A stretch of DNA of 64,000 nucleotides from Haematococcus lacustris (lineage: Eukaryota > Chlorophyta > Chlorophyceae > Chlamydomonadales > Haematococcaceae), in the NCBI GenBank assembly GCA_030144725.1, contig JASKMD010000006.1, positions 5,428,341-5,492,340 on the forward strand, in the 5' to 3' direction. The notes below the pieces were generated by a model. It worked only from the letters and a program-made list of their open reading frames with translations. It made no database searches and was not told the origin of the DNA. This document shows positions 26,721 through 37,465 of the stretch, piece by piece. A program made the position numbers and the translations under genes. Positions within the stretch are counted from its first letter, which is position 1, and each line of letters opens with the position of its first letter.

Positions 26721-28154
26721 CAGCTGTGACACGCCTGATAAATTGTTCGCATGGGTCAGTTTGGGTCACACAGGCCACCTCAGGACATCGCGTTTGCACC
26801 AGCCCGCTCTATAGCTCAAGCCGTGTCTGTGTCGCTGGCCTCTAGTTCGGCCGCGATGGTGGTGGGCGAAGATGTTTCCCCGCGGATGAGCCTATAGTAG
26901 TGGTCTCTATCACTGGGCATCGCACAAATTGTTCCAGCGACGAGTTTCAAAATCACGTGACTGTCCAGTCGGAGCAGGAGCCGGAGGTGCATCTATAGTC
27001 CTAGTTTGCTCAGGTACGTGGCGTAATACCAATAAACGCGACATGCCCCATGTCTTGACTGACCACATTTCGGTGTTTCTCTGACTGGCGCCAGGCACTA
27101 GCCAGGGCTCCATCCGCGACCGTTGGCACACACGTGTGTCCGTAGCAAGCACATCTACACAACAGGTAAGGTTACTGCAACATGCAAGTGAGGTGTGAGT
27201 GACAGCGTCTCAGCAAGCCCATGGCACGCCCAACCATGCCACAGCCATGAGAACTAATAAAATGGTATGCCACTTTGCTAGTGGCATGTTTGCACCCAAA
27301 TGAAAGTACAGCCCAAGTTTCATGTGGCACTGGACCGTCACGTGATGCTGCACGGTGTTGCGATAGGCATTCAAACCCGTACGACCTTACAACAACTAGC
27401 ACCCAATAGCAAGCTTGCGTCTTAAGCACATTTATTGTGGAGGGCGCCACAGGCTCCAGGCCAGGCACAACCATCAGCGGGATACAGCGCAAAAGTACGA
27501 TTGCAACGCACCAGGCGCAATTGCTATCCGTGGCCTATGGGCTCCGTTCGTCAAAATTTGAATTTTCCTCAGGGCGTGTCACAGCTGAATTCATGTGTCA
27601 TGTAGGGAGCGCAACTCGACTAGACGAGACGTCTCGACTCGAAAACTCGAGTCGAGTTCTGACTCGACTCGACTAGACGGTCGAGATGGACTCGAGATGA
27701 GCCTTTTGAATAGCGCATCTGCTTGGGTTGGCGGATAAAGTTGGTTTGCATAGGCATGCCCAGCAGCGTCTGAAATGCAAAATGGAGCCCGAGGGCCCTC
27801 TCCCGCCTCAACCCCCCAAACTTACCGCGCGATACAACAAGAAAGTTTTGACGCTCTTTACGACGTCTTTTTTAGTCCTTTACGACGTCGTCACGATGTA
27901 AGTACACTGCATTACCACTACGGGACTCTGAGACTGTCGATGAGTATGTAGACACTCGCTATGGCAACAATAGCCGCACAACTCAACGGCACTTATGCCT
28001 CAGCCAAACATGCATTCTGACCTGTACATAGTGCCTTGCAGACAGGCGGGCAGATAGATGCACCTAGCCTGCCTGCAGCTGGTTGAGTGGGCGAAGTCAT
28101 CCCATGGCAGAATTCAAAAATACCCGTTTAGTCTAGTCAAATCGAGTCGAGATC
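26721..28154. mobile_element. 1.43-kb insertion between 53-bp direct repeats
   Basis: The sequence from CCCGGTCGTAGAACCTGCAC to CATGACGTCAATTCATGT (26668-26720) is repeated at 28155-28207. The DNA between has no coding similarity I recognise. It contains a 9-bp-stem hairpin cluster (27605-27705) and AT-rich DNA with TTTACGACGTC twice (27857-27890). It may be a non-autonomous transposon or the product of a duplication during repair. Confidence 0.55.
27605..27705. repeat. CTCGACTCGA-rich palindromic cluster
   Basis: Dense repeats of ACTCGAC and its complement, including a perfect hairpin (CTCGACTCG, loop AAAACT, CGAGTCGAG at 27633-27656) and the palindrome CGAGACGTCTCG. A related phrase (AAATCGAGTCGAGAT) closes the insertion at about 28140. 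Confidence 0.8.
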
Positions 28155-28668
28155 CCGGTCTTAGAACCTGCACATGGGTGTGGGAGATGCATGACGTCAA
28201 TTCATGTGTCATGTCATGTGGGATATGCTCATGTCATGCACATGTGTAGGGTTGGGTCAATGTTTACCTGGTGATGTTCTGGATGCTTGTTGAGCACATC
28301 AGGCCCCGGACTTGGGAACGCTTTGCCGTGCTTTTCACTGGCTGCAGCCACCTGCATGGACACATGGGGCAATGCACATTTGTAAGATGTCTAATCTTGA
28401 CCCTACCTAGTCACCTTGACTCTACCACCGCCCAACACTGCCAACAACCCCCTATCCTCAACCCCCTCACCTGAAGGACTCAGGCGGCGTGTCAAGGAGG
28501 GTCTCACTGGGGGTGTTGTCGGCTGAGCTGACCCGGCTGGTGCGGAACTTATCCACCAGCACCACACGCTCTGGCCTGAACTGCTTCACTCCCTCCTTCT
28601 GCATCTGGCTGACAGGGACGCCCCTGCAACCAATGGTGCCGCTGCCCTTGAAGCCAGCTGCCCCATAA

Positions 28669-28985
28669 ACAGTTCTTCTTCGCCATAAACAATAGCAACG
28701 CGAGGCAGCAACACTGTCGTGTTTGTCACACACATGTACGCACATTTGTATGTACATTGTTTCGTAGTGTGTTCGCAGTGTGCTGTTTTTGGGCGTTTAA
28801 CCCTCAAAGCCCACCACAGTGTATGCCTAGCTAACCCTTTGGGATCCAATTAGGAAGCGCAAGCGAGGTGTTATAATGATGCTAGTCTCTGGGCTTATGG
28901 TGCTGTTATGTGATGGAACCCATGGTCGCGACAGGCCAGGATCTTGCACCCTTCAAAGAGCCCATGGATCGTATGCAAGTCTGAA
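28669..28985. repeat. dispersed repeat shared with 21.65-21.92 kb
   Basis: CGCCATAAACAATAGCAACG and the following bases, and further on GGAAGCGCAAGCGAGGTGTT and AGAGCCCATGGAT, occur in the same order at 21665-21915. In the 21.7-kb copy this DNA lies around the start of a minus-strand frame, so it may carry the 5' end of a mobile element. Confidence 0.75.
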
Positions 28986-29051
28986 ACTACGGTGAGGTGT
29001 GAAGTAGAAATGTTCGGAAGCGGAATTCCCACCTCGATCGCATCGTCGGAG

Positions 29052-29064
29052 GTAGGCTATAAAA
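29052..29064 (+). promoter_or_regulatory. TATA-box-like site
   Basis: GGCTATAAAAGAC is a good TATA consensus. About 30 bases downstream only a short frame (MFHRSARLATAH) begins. I do not recognise a gene that it would serve, so it may be chance. Confidence 0.3.
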
Positions 29065-30510
29065 GACAGTACGTTGTCTACTGTGAGGCTGATGTTTCAC
29101 AGAAGCGCTCGCCTTGCGACAGCTCATTGAAGAAAGTGACAAGAAGACACCTGACACTACAGAACATTGCATCGATTGCATCTTTCATCGCTAACCCTCG
29201 GGCTAAACAACACCACTCTAACCCCAAGCTCTGGATCCAGGTGCGCCGTGATGAAAGGCAATCCTTTTGGTGCATGGCTATGTTGAGCCTTGTATTTATG
29301 GTGGCACCCTAATCTGTGCCAAGCAGTTGGGTTAGTTTACAGCTGGTCATTCATGTCCCGGCTGCAGTGGCATGGCGCCTTATTCCGGCCTGTCAAAGGC
29401 CAAGGCGGCAACACCGCCAACACAGACACGTTGGCTGACATTGGCGGCAGGCTTGGTTGCAGGGTACATCCTTGGAATGGTGAGCATGTTACCCAAGCCG
29501 ACTATATCATTTGCTCCTCGCCCTATCTCAGGGATGGTGCACGCCTGACATAAGTATCATCGCTCGCATGGCTGCCTAGCATTAGAGACATCTTCGCAGC
29601 CATACATTGTAGTGTTGCCACCCCTGATACAGGGGTCCCTATGTCCCCGTACTGCGGCTGCTCGTGCTGTCGTGGTGTTGTTCTGCAGCTGAGGGTCCAG
29701 CTAGTGCGCCAGCTGCTCAGACAGCAGCAGCCCCAGCTCCTGCCAGCCCTCACAATGTCAGCTGCCTCCAGGTGCTAGCTTCAGACTGCTTCTCAGCACC
29801 CTCAAGGGCTGTTGCCTGCCAGTGGGCCCACAGCTTGCGCTGCAACCTAATCCACATGATACCTCGCCAAGTGCACACCACCTATAGGTCTGCTTAGCAT
29901 TTTGCCTGCCTACTCTGCCCCCACAGCCACCAGGGGTCCTGTGGCAACCAGCAGCTGCTCTACAATGTTGTTGACAATAGGACCAGTGGTTGGCCTTGAG
30001 AACGGTCGTTCGTACGAACTGTCAGGCGGAAGAGGTGCTATTGTGTTGAGATCCAGACTGGACATGCTCACCACTCTTCTAACAAGCATGGGTTAATGGG
30101 GAAAATGGGCCCAAGCGTGTGCATGTTTGCAGTCCAGACATCCATATACAGCTGATGCCTCTTTAGACTCTCAATCCATGGTACCGTGCCTGTACTTGCA
30201 GGTGATAATGGAGACGGCAGATGTCATGTACACCAGCAAAGTAGAGCACGCCATGCATGCAGCAACACCAGCTGAAGGTAAGCAATCACAATCAATACTC
30301 CTACTCACTTTTGTTTTCACTTTGTTATAGAGCCCGTGTTCAGGCTGCATAGGTTAAGATTACCCATAAATAACGTCAGTCTAGGATTAAATGTACAGGA
30401 GGGTGCACATGAAGCTAGGCAAAAGAACCGGACTTTCTGTCACATGTCATGGAGTGTGCCTGGGGTTATCAAAAGGGACCTCAAGTTCACTGGTATGCCG
30501 ACCTTGCGGA
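29065..30510. other. no gene recognised
   Basis: Several frames of 60-120 codons are open but none shows a domain. A segment at 30203-30282 is bounded by a good acceptor (GTACTTGCAG) and donor (GTAAGC) and reads VIMETADVMYTSKVEHAM in phase 0. It could be an upstream exon of the following gene, but the phase cannot be tested without the next exon. Confidence 0.35.
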
Positions 30511-30514
30511 CCAT

Positions 30515-30860
30515 ACTGAAGCAGCACCTTGGCCCTCAACCTTGAGCCTTCATTGCAGTGGAACACTCAGTGTGGACCCCTACAAAACGGGTTTTGTCTG
30601 TGTGGAGGTCCCATGCACATGGCATGCACATGGCATGCACATGGCTGATACATGGCATGCACATGGTCATGGTCGCCTACCACCTACATTATTGCCTGAC
30701 CACTAAGGGCCCAATGGCAACGCAGGCAAGACCAAGGGCAAAGGTCCACCGGCTGCATACTGAACCGGCTGTACCGGCCGCACCTCCAAAGGGCACTTGC
30801 AAAAGGCACATATACAAAGGGCACCTCCAAAAGGGCATGCCAAGTTCACTGAAGCAGTAC
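30515..30860 (-). mobile_element. Fanzor 3' segment, minus strand, without coding part
   Basis: Reads, inverted, the type 1 conserved segment: AGCACCTTGGCCCTCAACCT at the outer end, the hairpin ACAAAAC-GG-GTTTTGT (30583-30598), the ATGCCATG run, and CTACATTATTGCCTGAC. It continues into AAAGGGCACCTCC-type repeats (30785-30840) but no Fanzor exon follows. It ends 60-70 bases before the first assigned exon of the HPAT-like gene. Confidence 0.7.
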
Positions 30861-30925
30861 GTGCCATTTGCATGTGGACAGGTTCACATGGTTCCCCTCC
30901 CTTGGCGTCAAGTACCCCAGCCACC

Positions 30926-33900
30926 ATGGCCAGTGTGCTCAGCCCCCTTCAGGCAGCCCCAGCGCCAGCAAAGCCTCAGCCAGTGTCACGGCAGCTGGAC
31001 ATCAAGCCTGCTGGTGACACCATCCATTCCCTGCTAACCAGCAATGGCTCGCCGTACCAAGGTTTCCAGACACGCATCATGTGAGGCTTGCCTAGTGCTG
31101 TGGTAGTAACGGCCGAGGCATGTGGAGCTGTCAATACAACGTTGCAAGCCCCAGGGCCCTGTGTCATCATCAGTGCTCTTGATGTGCATGGGAGCATGGT
31201 GACAAGCACATGGCTAGCATGGCTAAGGTCAGCTGGCCTGGGACTGATGCTGCTTATCTTCAGTCTGGTGGTTTTCATGCAGAGTCTGATGCTACGTAAT
31301 TTGCCAGTTTCAGATGCCATGCCTGTTGTGCTTGCTTGCATGTATGCAGGTATGGCACTTACAAGCTGGTGCAAGCCATGCCAGGTACCATGCCTCACAA
31401 GCGGCCTTGAGACTCTCGAAATCACAGATGCTGCATCAGCCCCCTCCTCGCCCTTGCTCTGTTGCTGCTCGCTGATGCAGGGGGTGAAAAGCTGACTGGC
31501 TTCACTCGTGTGATGCACCGCACCACAGACGACTTCCTCATGGACGAGGTCAGCCCTGCCCCACAGCACTGCGTGAACATCCTTGTATGCTGACAGGCTG
31601 AGCCTACCTCAACCTGTTAAATGCAGCCCCACAGCAGTTGCTGCAGCTCCAGCGCTGGACAAACAGCTGCCAGTTGCTGCAGCTCCCACAGCTGTCTTGC
31701 TATTGCTGCCGTGCGCACCTGCAGGTCCCGACTTTCAGGGCCCAGCCCCTGCATCCCAAATGTGACGAGTACTGCGATTTCCCAGTGGCAGACCGCGCCA
31801 ATGCAGTGGTGCAGTGGTGAGCATGGACTAGAGCACCCATCACCGAGTCAGGCAAGCAGCTGCATGTGGGGGCCTAGCCGTGACCAGTGGAACCTTGGAT
31901 GCACCCAAAACCCTGGCTCGGGCTGGAAGGGGACGGAAGGCTGGGTGGTGAGAGGGGCTGTTGCGGTGGTGCAGGATACAAGCAGTGAAGAAGGACCCCA
32001 GCATGCTCAAGGGCGCATGGGTGCTGCTGCTGGAGTCGGACTGTGAGTTATCCTGGTCACGTGCCTTGCACTCAGATGGCTGGTGTTGAGGTTCTCATGC
32101 ATGGGAGCTGCATCACTCCCTCCAGCAGTCTAGGCTCACTAGGCTCATAGCTGCTGATATCTGCTCATACCTACTTATTCCCGTGTGTCACTCATTCTCG
32201 CACCTCAAAAGGGCACCTCCAAAAGGGCACCAGGTGCCTAGCAGCATCTCTCAGCCAGTCATTGCCACTGACGACACCAACAGCACAAGACGGCAACCGA
32301 GCTGTGTTCACACGCCGGGTGTGTGGCCTTGCATGCAGACGTGTGGATGAAGCCAGTGAGGGCCCCTGACGCTGCCAGCTCAGCTCCAGGCTTCCAGTAC
32401 GCCTGTGAGTTTGTTGGGCAGTCATGGACACGTGTAACTAGGCAGGATTAGGAGCAGCCAACTGTGGGTTGCGCCAACTGTGGGTTTTCTGTGGGTTGCG
32501 CCAACTCTCTCTTCCTCCACTTGACCTGCAATGGTCACGAGACACCTAATCCCCAGCACCTTTGCCCTCAATCTTGAGCCTTCATTGCAGTGGAACACTC
32601 AGTGTGGACCCCTACAAAACGGTGTTTTTGCAGTGTTTTGCCTGTGTAGTGCTCCCATGCACATAGCTTATACATGGCATACACATGGTCATGGTCGCCT
32701 ACCACCTACATTATTGCCTGACCCCGAAGGGCTATTGTGTAGAGTTGGCATGACAAACATGCACTAAGTGCGAGCTGACGAGCTCAAGATAGGGGGGCCA
32801 CACACTACTGTGCCACAGCAGGCTGCTCCTGCTGGGCCTTGGGTGGCTTGTCTCGCAGCCGCTTGTAGCCCAGGTCAGGTCTAGGTCAGGTCTAGGTCAG
32901 GTCATGGTCATGTCTAGGTCAAGGTCCTGGTCCAGAGTCTATGCACCATCGTCACTTGCCTGGGTTGGAGTAGTGCTGCTGCATGGTGACCGCTAGCTGC
33001 ATGGAGTGATGACTGATGGTGTTGTGGTCACCCATCAGGTTGACGCTGACCAGTTGTTGCAGCTTGGCCAGCAGCTCCTGGTTGCTGGGGTCATCAAAGG
33101 GAGGCTTGAGGATGAAGTGGAGGTTCTGCCTTGGGCGCCCAAGCCGCCGCTGCAGCTGGTTGTAGGGTGTGAGGAAGGTTGAGTTGGCAAAATACTCACA
33201 AAACACATGCAGCTGCTCCAGCATGATGGGTATTCGCTGTCATGGGGCATGCTGGTGGCTCAGTGGATGCTGCTGGTGGCGGGTGGCGGGCAGCGAGGCG
33301 GGCACTAGGTGGCCTGAGCGTGGGCCTGAGTGCTGGGGCAGGCTCTGGCTCGGGATCAGGATCAGGATCATGCCCAGGCCCAGGATCGCAGCCCATAGCC
33401 ATGCTTACAAGGCGGGGGCGGGTGCGTACCTGTCGTCGTTGGGTCTTCCATTTAGCCCTTCGCTCCTCGCGTTGTTTGCCTGGAGGGGTGCGAGGACTTC
33501 AGCTGGCATGAACAGTAGCGATGTGAGCAGCGCTGAGCTCACCGGACTGCACAGTTGCAGCAGACCACACCACGACTACGACGAACCGTGTTTCCACGGG
33601 CTTTCAATCAGATGCAGCTCTTGCTCTGCGGCACTGGGCCGCTTCCTCGGAGGCATTGCGCCACTAGGCTCATACCTGCTCATACCTGCTCATACCCAGG
33701 AGGCGATGTTACTCACTCTCGCACCTCTAAAGAGCACCTCCAAAGGGCACTTCCAAAAGGCCCTTGCTACCCTCCCACTAGGTCCAAGTCAAAGTCCTAG
33801 TCCCACACCTAAACCCCAGCATGGCTGCTCAAGGTGTTGGCCCTGTGTGGCTGTTACACTGGCTCGTTGCTGCCAGGTTGTCACCGTCACCGTCATCGTC

Positions 33901-36374
33901 AAAGCTGTGTTTTGTCCACCGATAATCCACTTCACACAACACCACTGGCCTGACTCATTGCTTAACACCAGCCAGGAGTGTTTAGATATAAAACTGGGTA
34001 TGATTCCAATTCAATGAGCCCTACTGGTGTGACCAGATCTTCGTGAGTTCGCTTTCTTCACAGTCCAGATTCAACAGCTACCGTATGTGTACAGCCACCG
34101 TTGTCACCCTGCTGCCACTGCCCGGCTGCTGCTTAGATGACTACATTCAAGCCGAGCACCCCAATGCTGCGCCTCACATCAAGAAGCTGTTTGGCAGCAG
34201 TGCGCCGGCGCCAGTGCCAAACTCTGGGCCCGCCCCTGCGCTGCTGAGGTTCAGTGAGCTGGAGGTTGTGGCGCCTGAGTGGGAGCGGGTGACTGCCCTG
34301 ATCGAGGAGGACAAGGCAGCGGTGGATGCGCTAGGTGAGTCCCACTGTTCACACAGCCAGGCGGCCTATAGCCGCATGTGGCCTTGGCTACAGCTACAGC
34401 TGTGGCTGCTGAAAGTAAAGGCTATAGCTGCACACACAAGCAGTGCTGTAAGTTGTTGGCAGTGCCTCCTGTGGTGTAACTACAGCGCAGGGTTAGGGCA
34501 CAGCACAGCCACGCCACACACAGGATAAAGCCATGCCACACATGTCTTGCAGGGTGGAAGCCTGCTAAGACTAGTCGACCGCTCGGGGTTTGCCCTTGCT
34601 ACCCCCCCACCAGACCCCATTGCGCTGTATGTCAAAAGCTGCATTGCAATCCCTGTTCAGCCACCTGCCTGTGCGCGCTAGCCATAGCTGATACGCCATG
34701 TCTTAACTTGGTGCTTTGGGTAGAGTTCCTCACTGTTGTGTTTTGTGGAGTGCTCGCTCTTAATTGCGGGGTTGAGCTCACTTCAGCTTGCTATAGCTGG
34801 ATATGCCATTGTGACAGGTAGACTTGCAGTGGCATGACGGAGGTGCTGTGGGTTTGATTTGGTATGGCAGGGTGGGTGCGGGAGATGTACGCCTGGGATG
34901 TGGCTCTGGCGCTGCACCCGGATGTGAAGATGCTGACGCAGGTAAGGGAATGAGCAGTGCAGTCTGTCCCCACAATGCGGGCATGGCCACACTGCAAAAG
35001 TGCACGTGGTCAAAGACACCCTGTGCATGTGCATATGTTCTCTATGTCAGGCCAACCCCAGCCCCACTGCATGCTGGGTCAGCGTCCTGAGTGAGGGCGG
35101 CGAGTCTGCCTGAGGTACACATTACCCTGGCCAACACTACAACTTGACATGACCCAGGGAAGGGCATGCTGCATGGCCTGAAGTTCCTTGCCACTTAATC
35201 AGACTCTAGAGTACATGCATAGCAGCACCTTGGCCCTCAACCTTGTTTTTGCGGGCATTCAGTCGGATGCGGCTCTTGCTCCGCTGTACTGGGCCGCTTC
35301 CTCGGAGGCATTGCGCCACGAGGCTCATATCTGCTCATACCTACTTATACCCGTGTGTCACTCTCGCACCTCCAAAGGGCACATATACAAAGGACACCTC
35401 CAAAAAGGTACCAGGTGCCTAGCAGCATTTCTCAGCCAGTCATGCTGCCGCAGTGCCACATGCCACATGCATAGCAGCATGCAGCCCGCATGCACGCCAG
35501 CACTGGCGGGTAGCCAAGCTGTGGACCACTGACATGAGTGTAGGAGCCTTACGAGAGCGTGCTGCTGGTGCAACCACCTCATGAGGACCACCTGGGCAAC
35601 GCCAGCATGTGCCACTACACATGGGGGGCCATGTGAGTCAAGATCTTGTTCCTGCTTGTCCCAGCCCCCTTGTCCCTCACTAGGGCCTCCATTTGAGCCT
35701 CCTGTGAGTTGGTTGGCTCCTTCTCTGAGCAGGCCTGTTACTGAGGCTATGCTGTCCTCAATCCCACCCGGAGTACAGATACAAAGCCCCTGGTAGTATG
35801 GGTGATGTGTGCTGTATACGGCTCAAGGACTACACCACACAGGCTAGAGGCTGGCTGTCTGCTCCTTACCCATGAGGATTGTGGAAGACCGAGTGGCTGC
35901 CCCCTGACCCTGATTGCGCGCAGCTACAACGACTCCAGCAGCACTGTCTGGCGGTGGGAAAAGCGAGACTACACGGCCCTGAAGGACGCACTCAAGGTAT
36001 GCTGGCCTTCCTCATGTGGCAGCAGGTTGGAGTAGGGAGGGATCAAGATAGCACGAGAGGTGTGACTGCCATGTCTCGCGCTACCCTTGTGGGTTTGAGT
36101 TGTTGATTATGATTGCTGAACTACGAGCGCATAGCATGTGATCTCTAGCAACCGACCCTGTGGTGCATGTTGCGCCGCGGTGCAGGTGCCCCATTTGGCG
36201 ATGCCACCCGAGCCTTTCAAGCCCAACACTTGGCACTTGCAAGCACATGAGCCTGTGACGGAGCAGCTCCACGCGACCCTGACTGCCATGATTGCTCAAA
36301 TGAACAGGGCCATTGACCTGCTGCCTGATCTTACCAACAAAGTCAAAACAGCTAGACGCATGCGACTGCTGTAG
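30926..36374 (+). CDS. HPAT-like peptidyl O-glycosyltransferase (hydroxyproline arabinosyltransferase / serine galactosyltransferase type)
   Basis: Golgi-type enzyme of the plant and algal HPAT family (GT95), which glycosylates hydroxyproline-rich wall proteins. Exons: 30926-31080, 31350-31384, 31481-31548, 31725-31816, 31975-32042, 32339-32404, 34137-34334, 34871-34941, 35556-35632, 35924-35996, 36186-36374; all phases match, giving 363 residues. Family signatures in order: TIHSLLTSNGSPYQGFQTRI, YGTYKLVQAMPG, LTGFTRVMHRTTDDFLMDE, VPTFRAQPLHPKCDEYC with FPVADRANAVVQW, MLKGAWVLLLESDYVWMKPV, DYIQAEHPNAAPHIKKLFG, GWVREMYAWDVALALHP, NASMCHYTWGA, VWRWEKRDYT, PPEPFKP, MNRAIDLLPDL. The length fits the catalytic domain. 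An N-terminal membrane anchor, expected in the family, is not found; the start at 30926 is therefore uncertain. Introns 6 and 8 carry Fanzor-related DNA. Confidence 0.92.
32203..33785 (-). mobile_element. Fanzor internal-deletion derivative inside intron 6 of the HPAT-like gene
   Basis: On the minus strand, in gene order: GKQREERRAKWKTQRRQ (about 33480-33430), PSARLAARHPPP (about 33300), a well kept exon with YNQLQRRLGRPRQNLHF, PPFDDPSNQELLAKLQ and MQLAVTMQQHYSNPG (33224-32952), then a jump to the extreme C-terminus (LRDKPPK...PAVAQ, about 32870-32810), the stop, and the type 1 3' segment (about 32770-32560). The whole RuvC region is deleted. AAAGGGCACCTCC repeats lie at both ends (32205-32235 and 33715-33760). 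The insertion is antisense to the host gene and lies within an intron of about 1.73 kb. Confidence 0.75.
35225..35425 (-). mobile_element. short Fanzor-related fragment in intron 8 of the HPAT-like gene
   Basis: Begins with the element end AGCACCTTGGCCCTCAACCT (35223). It then switches to DNA also found at 33600-33700 (CTGGGCCGCTTCCTCGGAGG) and ends with CACCTCCAAAGGGCAC repeats followed by GCCTAGCAGCATTTCTCAGC, a phrase also found at 32235-32260. Only ends are present, no coding part. Confidence 0.55.
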
Positions 36375-36473
36375 AAGATGCCAGTCTAGCCATACGAATG
36401 GACTAGTGATTGAGCAAGACTGCTAGCATCCAGCCAGCAGCAACCAAGACATGCGACCGTCCATGGCTTACGG

Positions 36474-37413
36474 CTGTCTGCTTCCAGCGTGATGCACTCC
36501 CGGCTGAGTAGCAATCCCAATGATTGGTGGTACACATGCATGTGTCCTCAGCTCCATGGCTGTACTGCTGGTTCTGCGCAATGGTTGGTGGATGCTTGTC
36601 AATGCTTCTCTGGTAGCCCCTCCTTGGGGGGCCACTCCTTTGCCACCCTGCAGCAGCCACAGCACACACCTTGCTCATAGACTGCATGCGTTCACTCATC
36701 TACCATACTGCACCAAAACAGTGGCACTCACAGAGGGTTGAATTCAAGGAGACCGTCCTCGCCCCAAGGCATGCCAGGCAGGCGCCGAATACGCATCCAT
36801 GGATACCTGCACAATTGTCGACTGGGCTTAGTGCTGCCGTGTCACATGGGAGCATTGCTGGGGCAACTCACGGGGGAATGGGGTGGGGCTCGTGATGCTC
36901 GAGACCGAAAATCAAGTCGTAAACCATAAACGCTGCGCTGACGGGACCCAGGATCATGAAGCCAATGACTTCCTTTCGCAGGGCCTTCTGGTTCTCTTGC
37001 GGGGTGCCCTCAGGCGCCTTTGGGAAGTATGCCTGCCAGCGCGCCTCTGGGGTGATGCTGGGCGCACCGCCTCCCATCCTACGCACGCCCTGTAGGGCAA
37101 CCTGCGCGGTCTTTCGCAAGGCTTGCATCTTAGGGGGTCTGCCTGTATGCAGCACTGTCACTGATGATGTCGCTGATGCGCCTTCGCCTGTCGGGTTCGG
37201 GTTCGGAGTTCCCGACAGTTGCTGGTTAGTTGAGTACATGCTTGCTTGCTTTGCCGGACGTCCTGGCCACATTGGGATCAGCTCCTTGACCGCCAGACGC
37301 AGTGCGTGTAGCAGCACCTCGCAAGCAGGGAAGCAGCATCAAGCTACCTGCAGGTTGAGATTGGCGACCCAAGCTCAGCTGCCATTGGTCATTGTTGCCT
37401 CGGCACGAGGCCG
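36474..37413. repeat. 940-bp segmental duplication, copy 1
   Basis: Almost identical to 42470-43409 in the same orientation (5996 bases apart), with a handful of substitutions (for example at 36711-36722 and one base in the poorly conserved upstream frame). It begins about 100 bases after the stop of the HPAT-like gene. Confidence 0.93.
36868..37128 (-). CDS. 86-residue predicted mitochondrial inner-membrane protein, copy 1
   Basis: Start at MQALRKTAQVALQGVRRMGG chosen because it makes a classic amphipathic mitochondrial presequence (Arg/Lys, Ala, Leu, no acidic residue). The upstream in-frame residues have unlike composition. A soluble stretch follows (SITPEARWQAYFPKAPEG), then one membrane span (EVIGFMILGPVSAAFMVYDL) and a short tail EHHEPHPIPP. 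Size and layout resemble small accessory subunits of respiratory complexes or of the ATP synthase of chlorophycean algae, but I cannot name it. The TGA overlaps a perfect donor (GTGAGT), so the gene may continue in another exon. Confidence 0.65.
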   Translation of the reverse strand: MQALRKTAQVALQGVRRMGGGAPSITPEARWQAYFPKAPEGTPQENQKALRKEVIGFMILGPVSAAFMVYDLIFGLEHHEPHPIPP

Positions 37414-37465
37414 TACATCAACTATATATCTGTCTGAGTGCTAAACTATGTCGAGGCAGGGAACA

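Larger units (their letters stand above)
26440..28668 (-). pseudogene. Fanzor nuclease, lineage B, interrupted and with altered RuvC-II residue
   Basis: Exons on the minus strand that join in phase: 28668-28471 (GSGTIGCRGVP...VVLVDKFRTSRVSSAD), 28351-28268 (WLQPVKSTAKRSQVRGLMCS) and 26680-26440 (FYDRDVSAALNIRSCAV, LCYWTNRPAMPKPGQPGQEW, stop). These correspond to the RuvC-II region, the linker and RuvC-III of a Fanzor. The position normally Glu in VDE-RTS is Lys here, which should abolish cleavage. The linker-to-RuvC-III intron contains a 1.43-kb insertion flanked by a 53-bp direct repeat, so the first bases of the last exon are present twice. Upstream, the sequence switches at 28669 to an unrelated repeat. 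RuvC-I and the N-terminus are not present. Confidence 0.75.
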
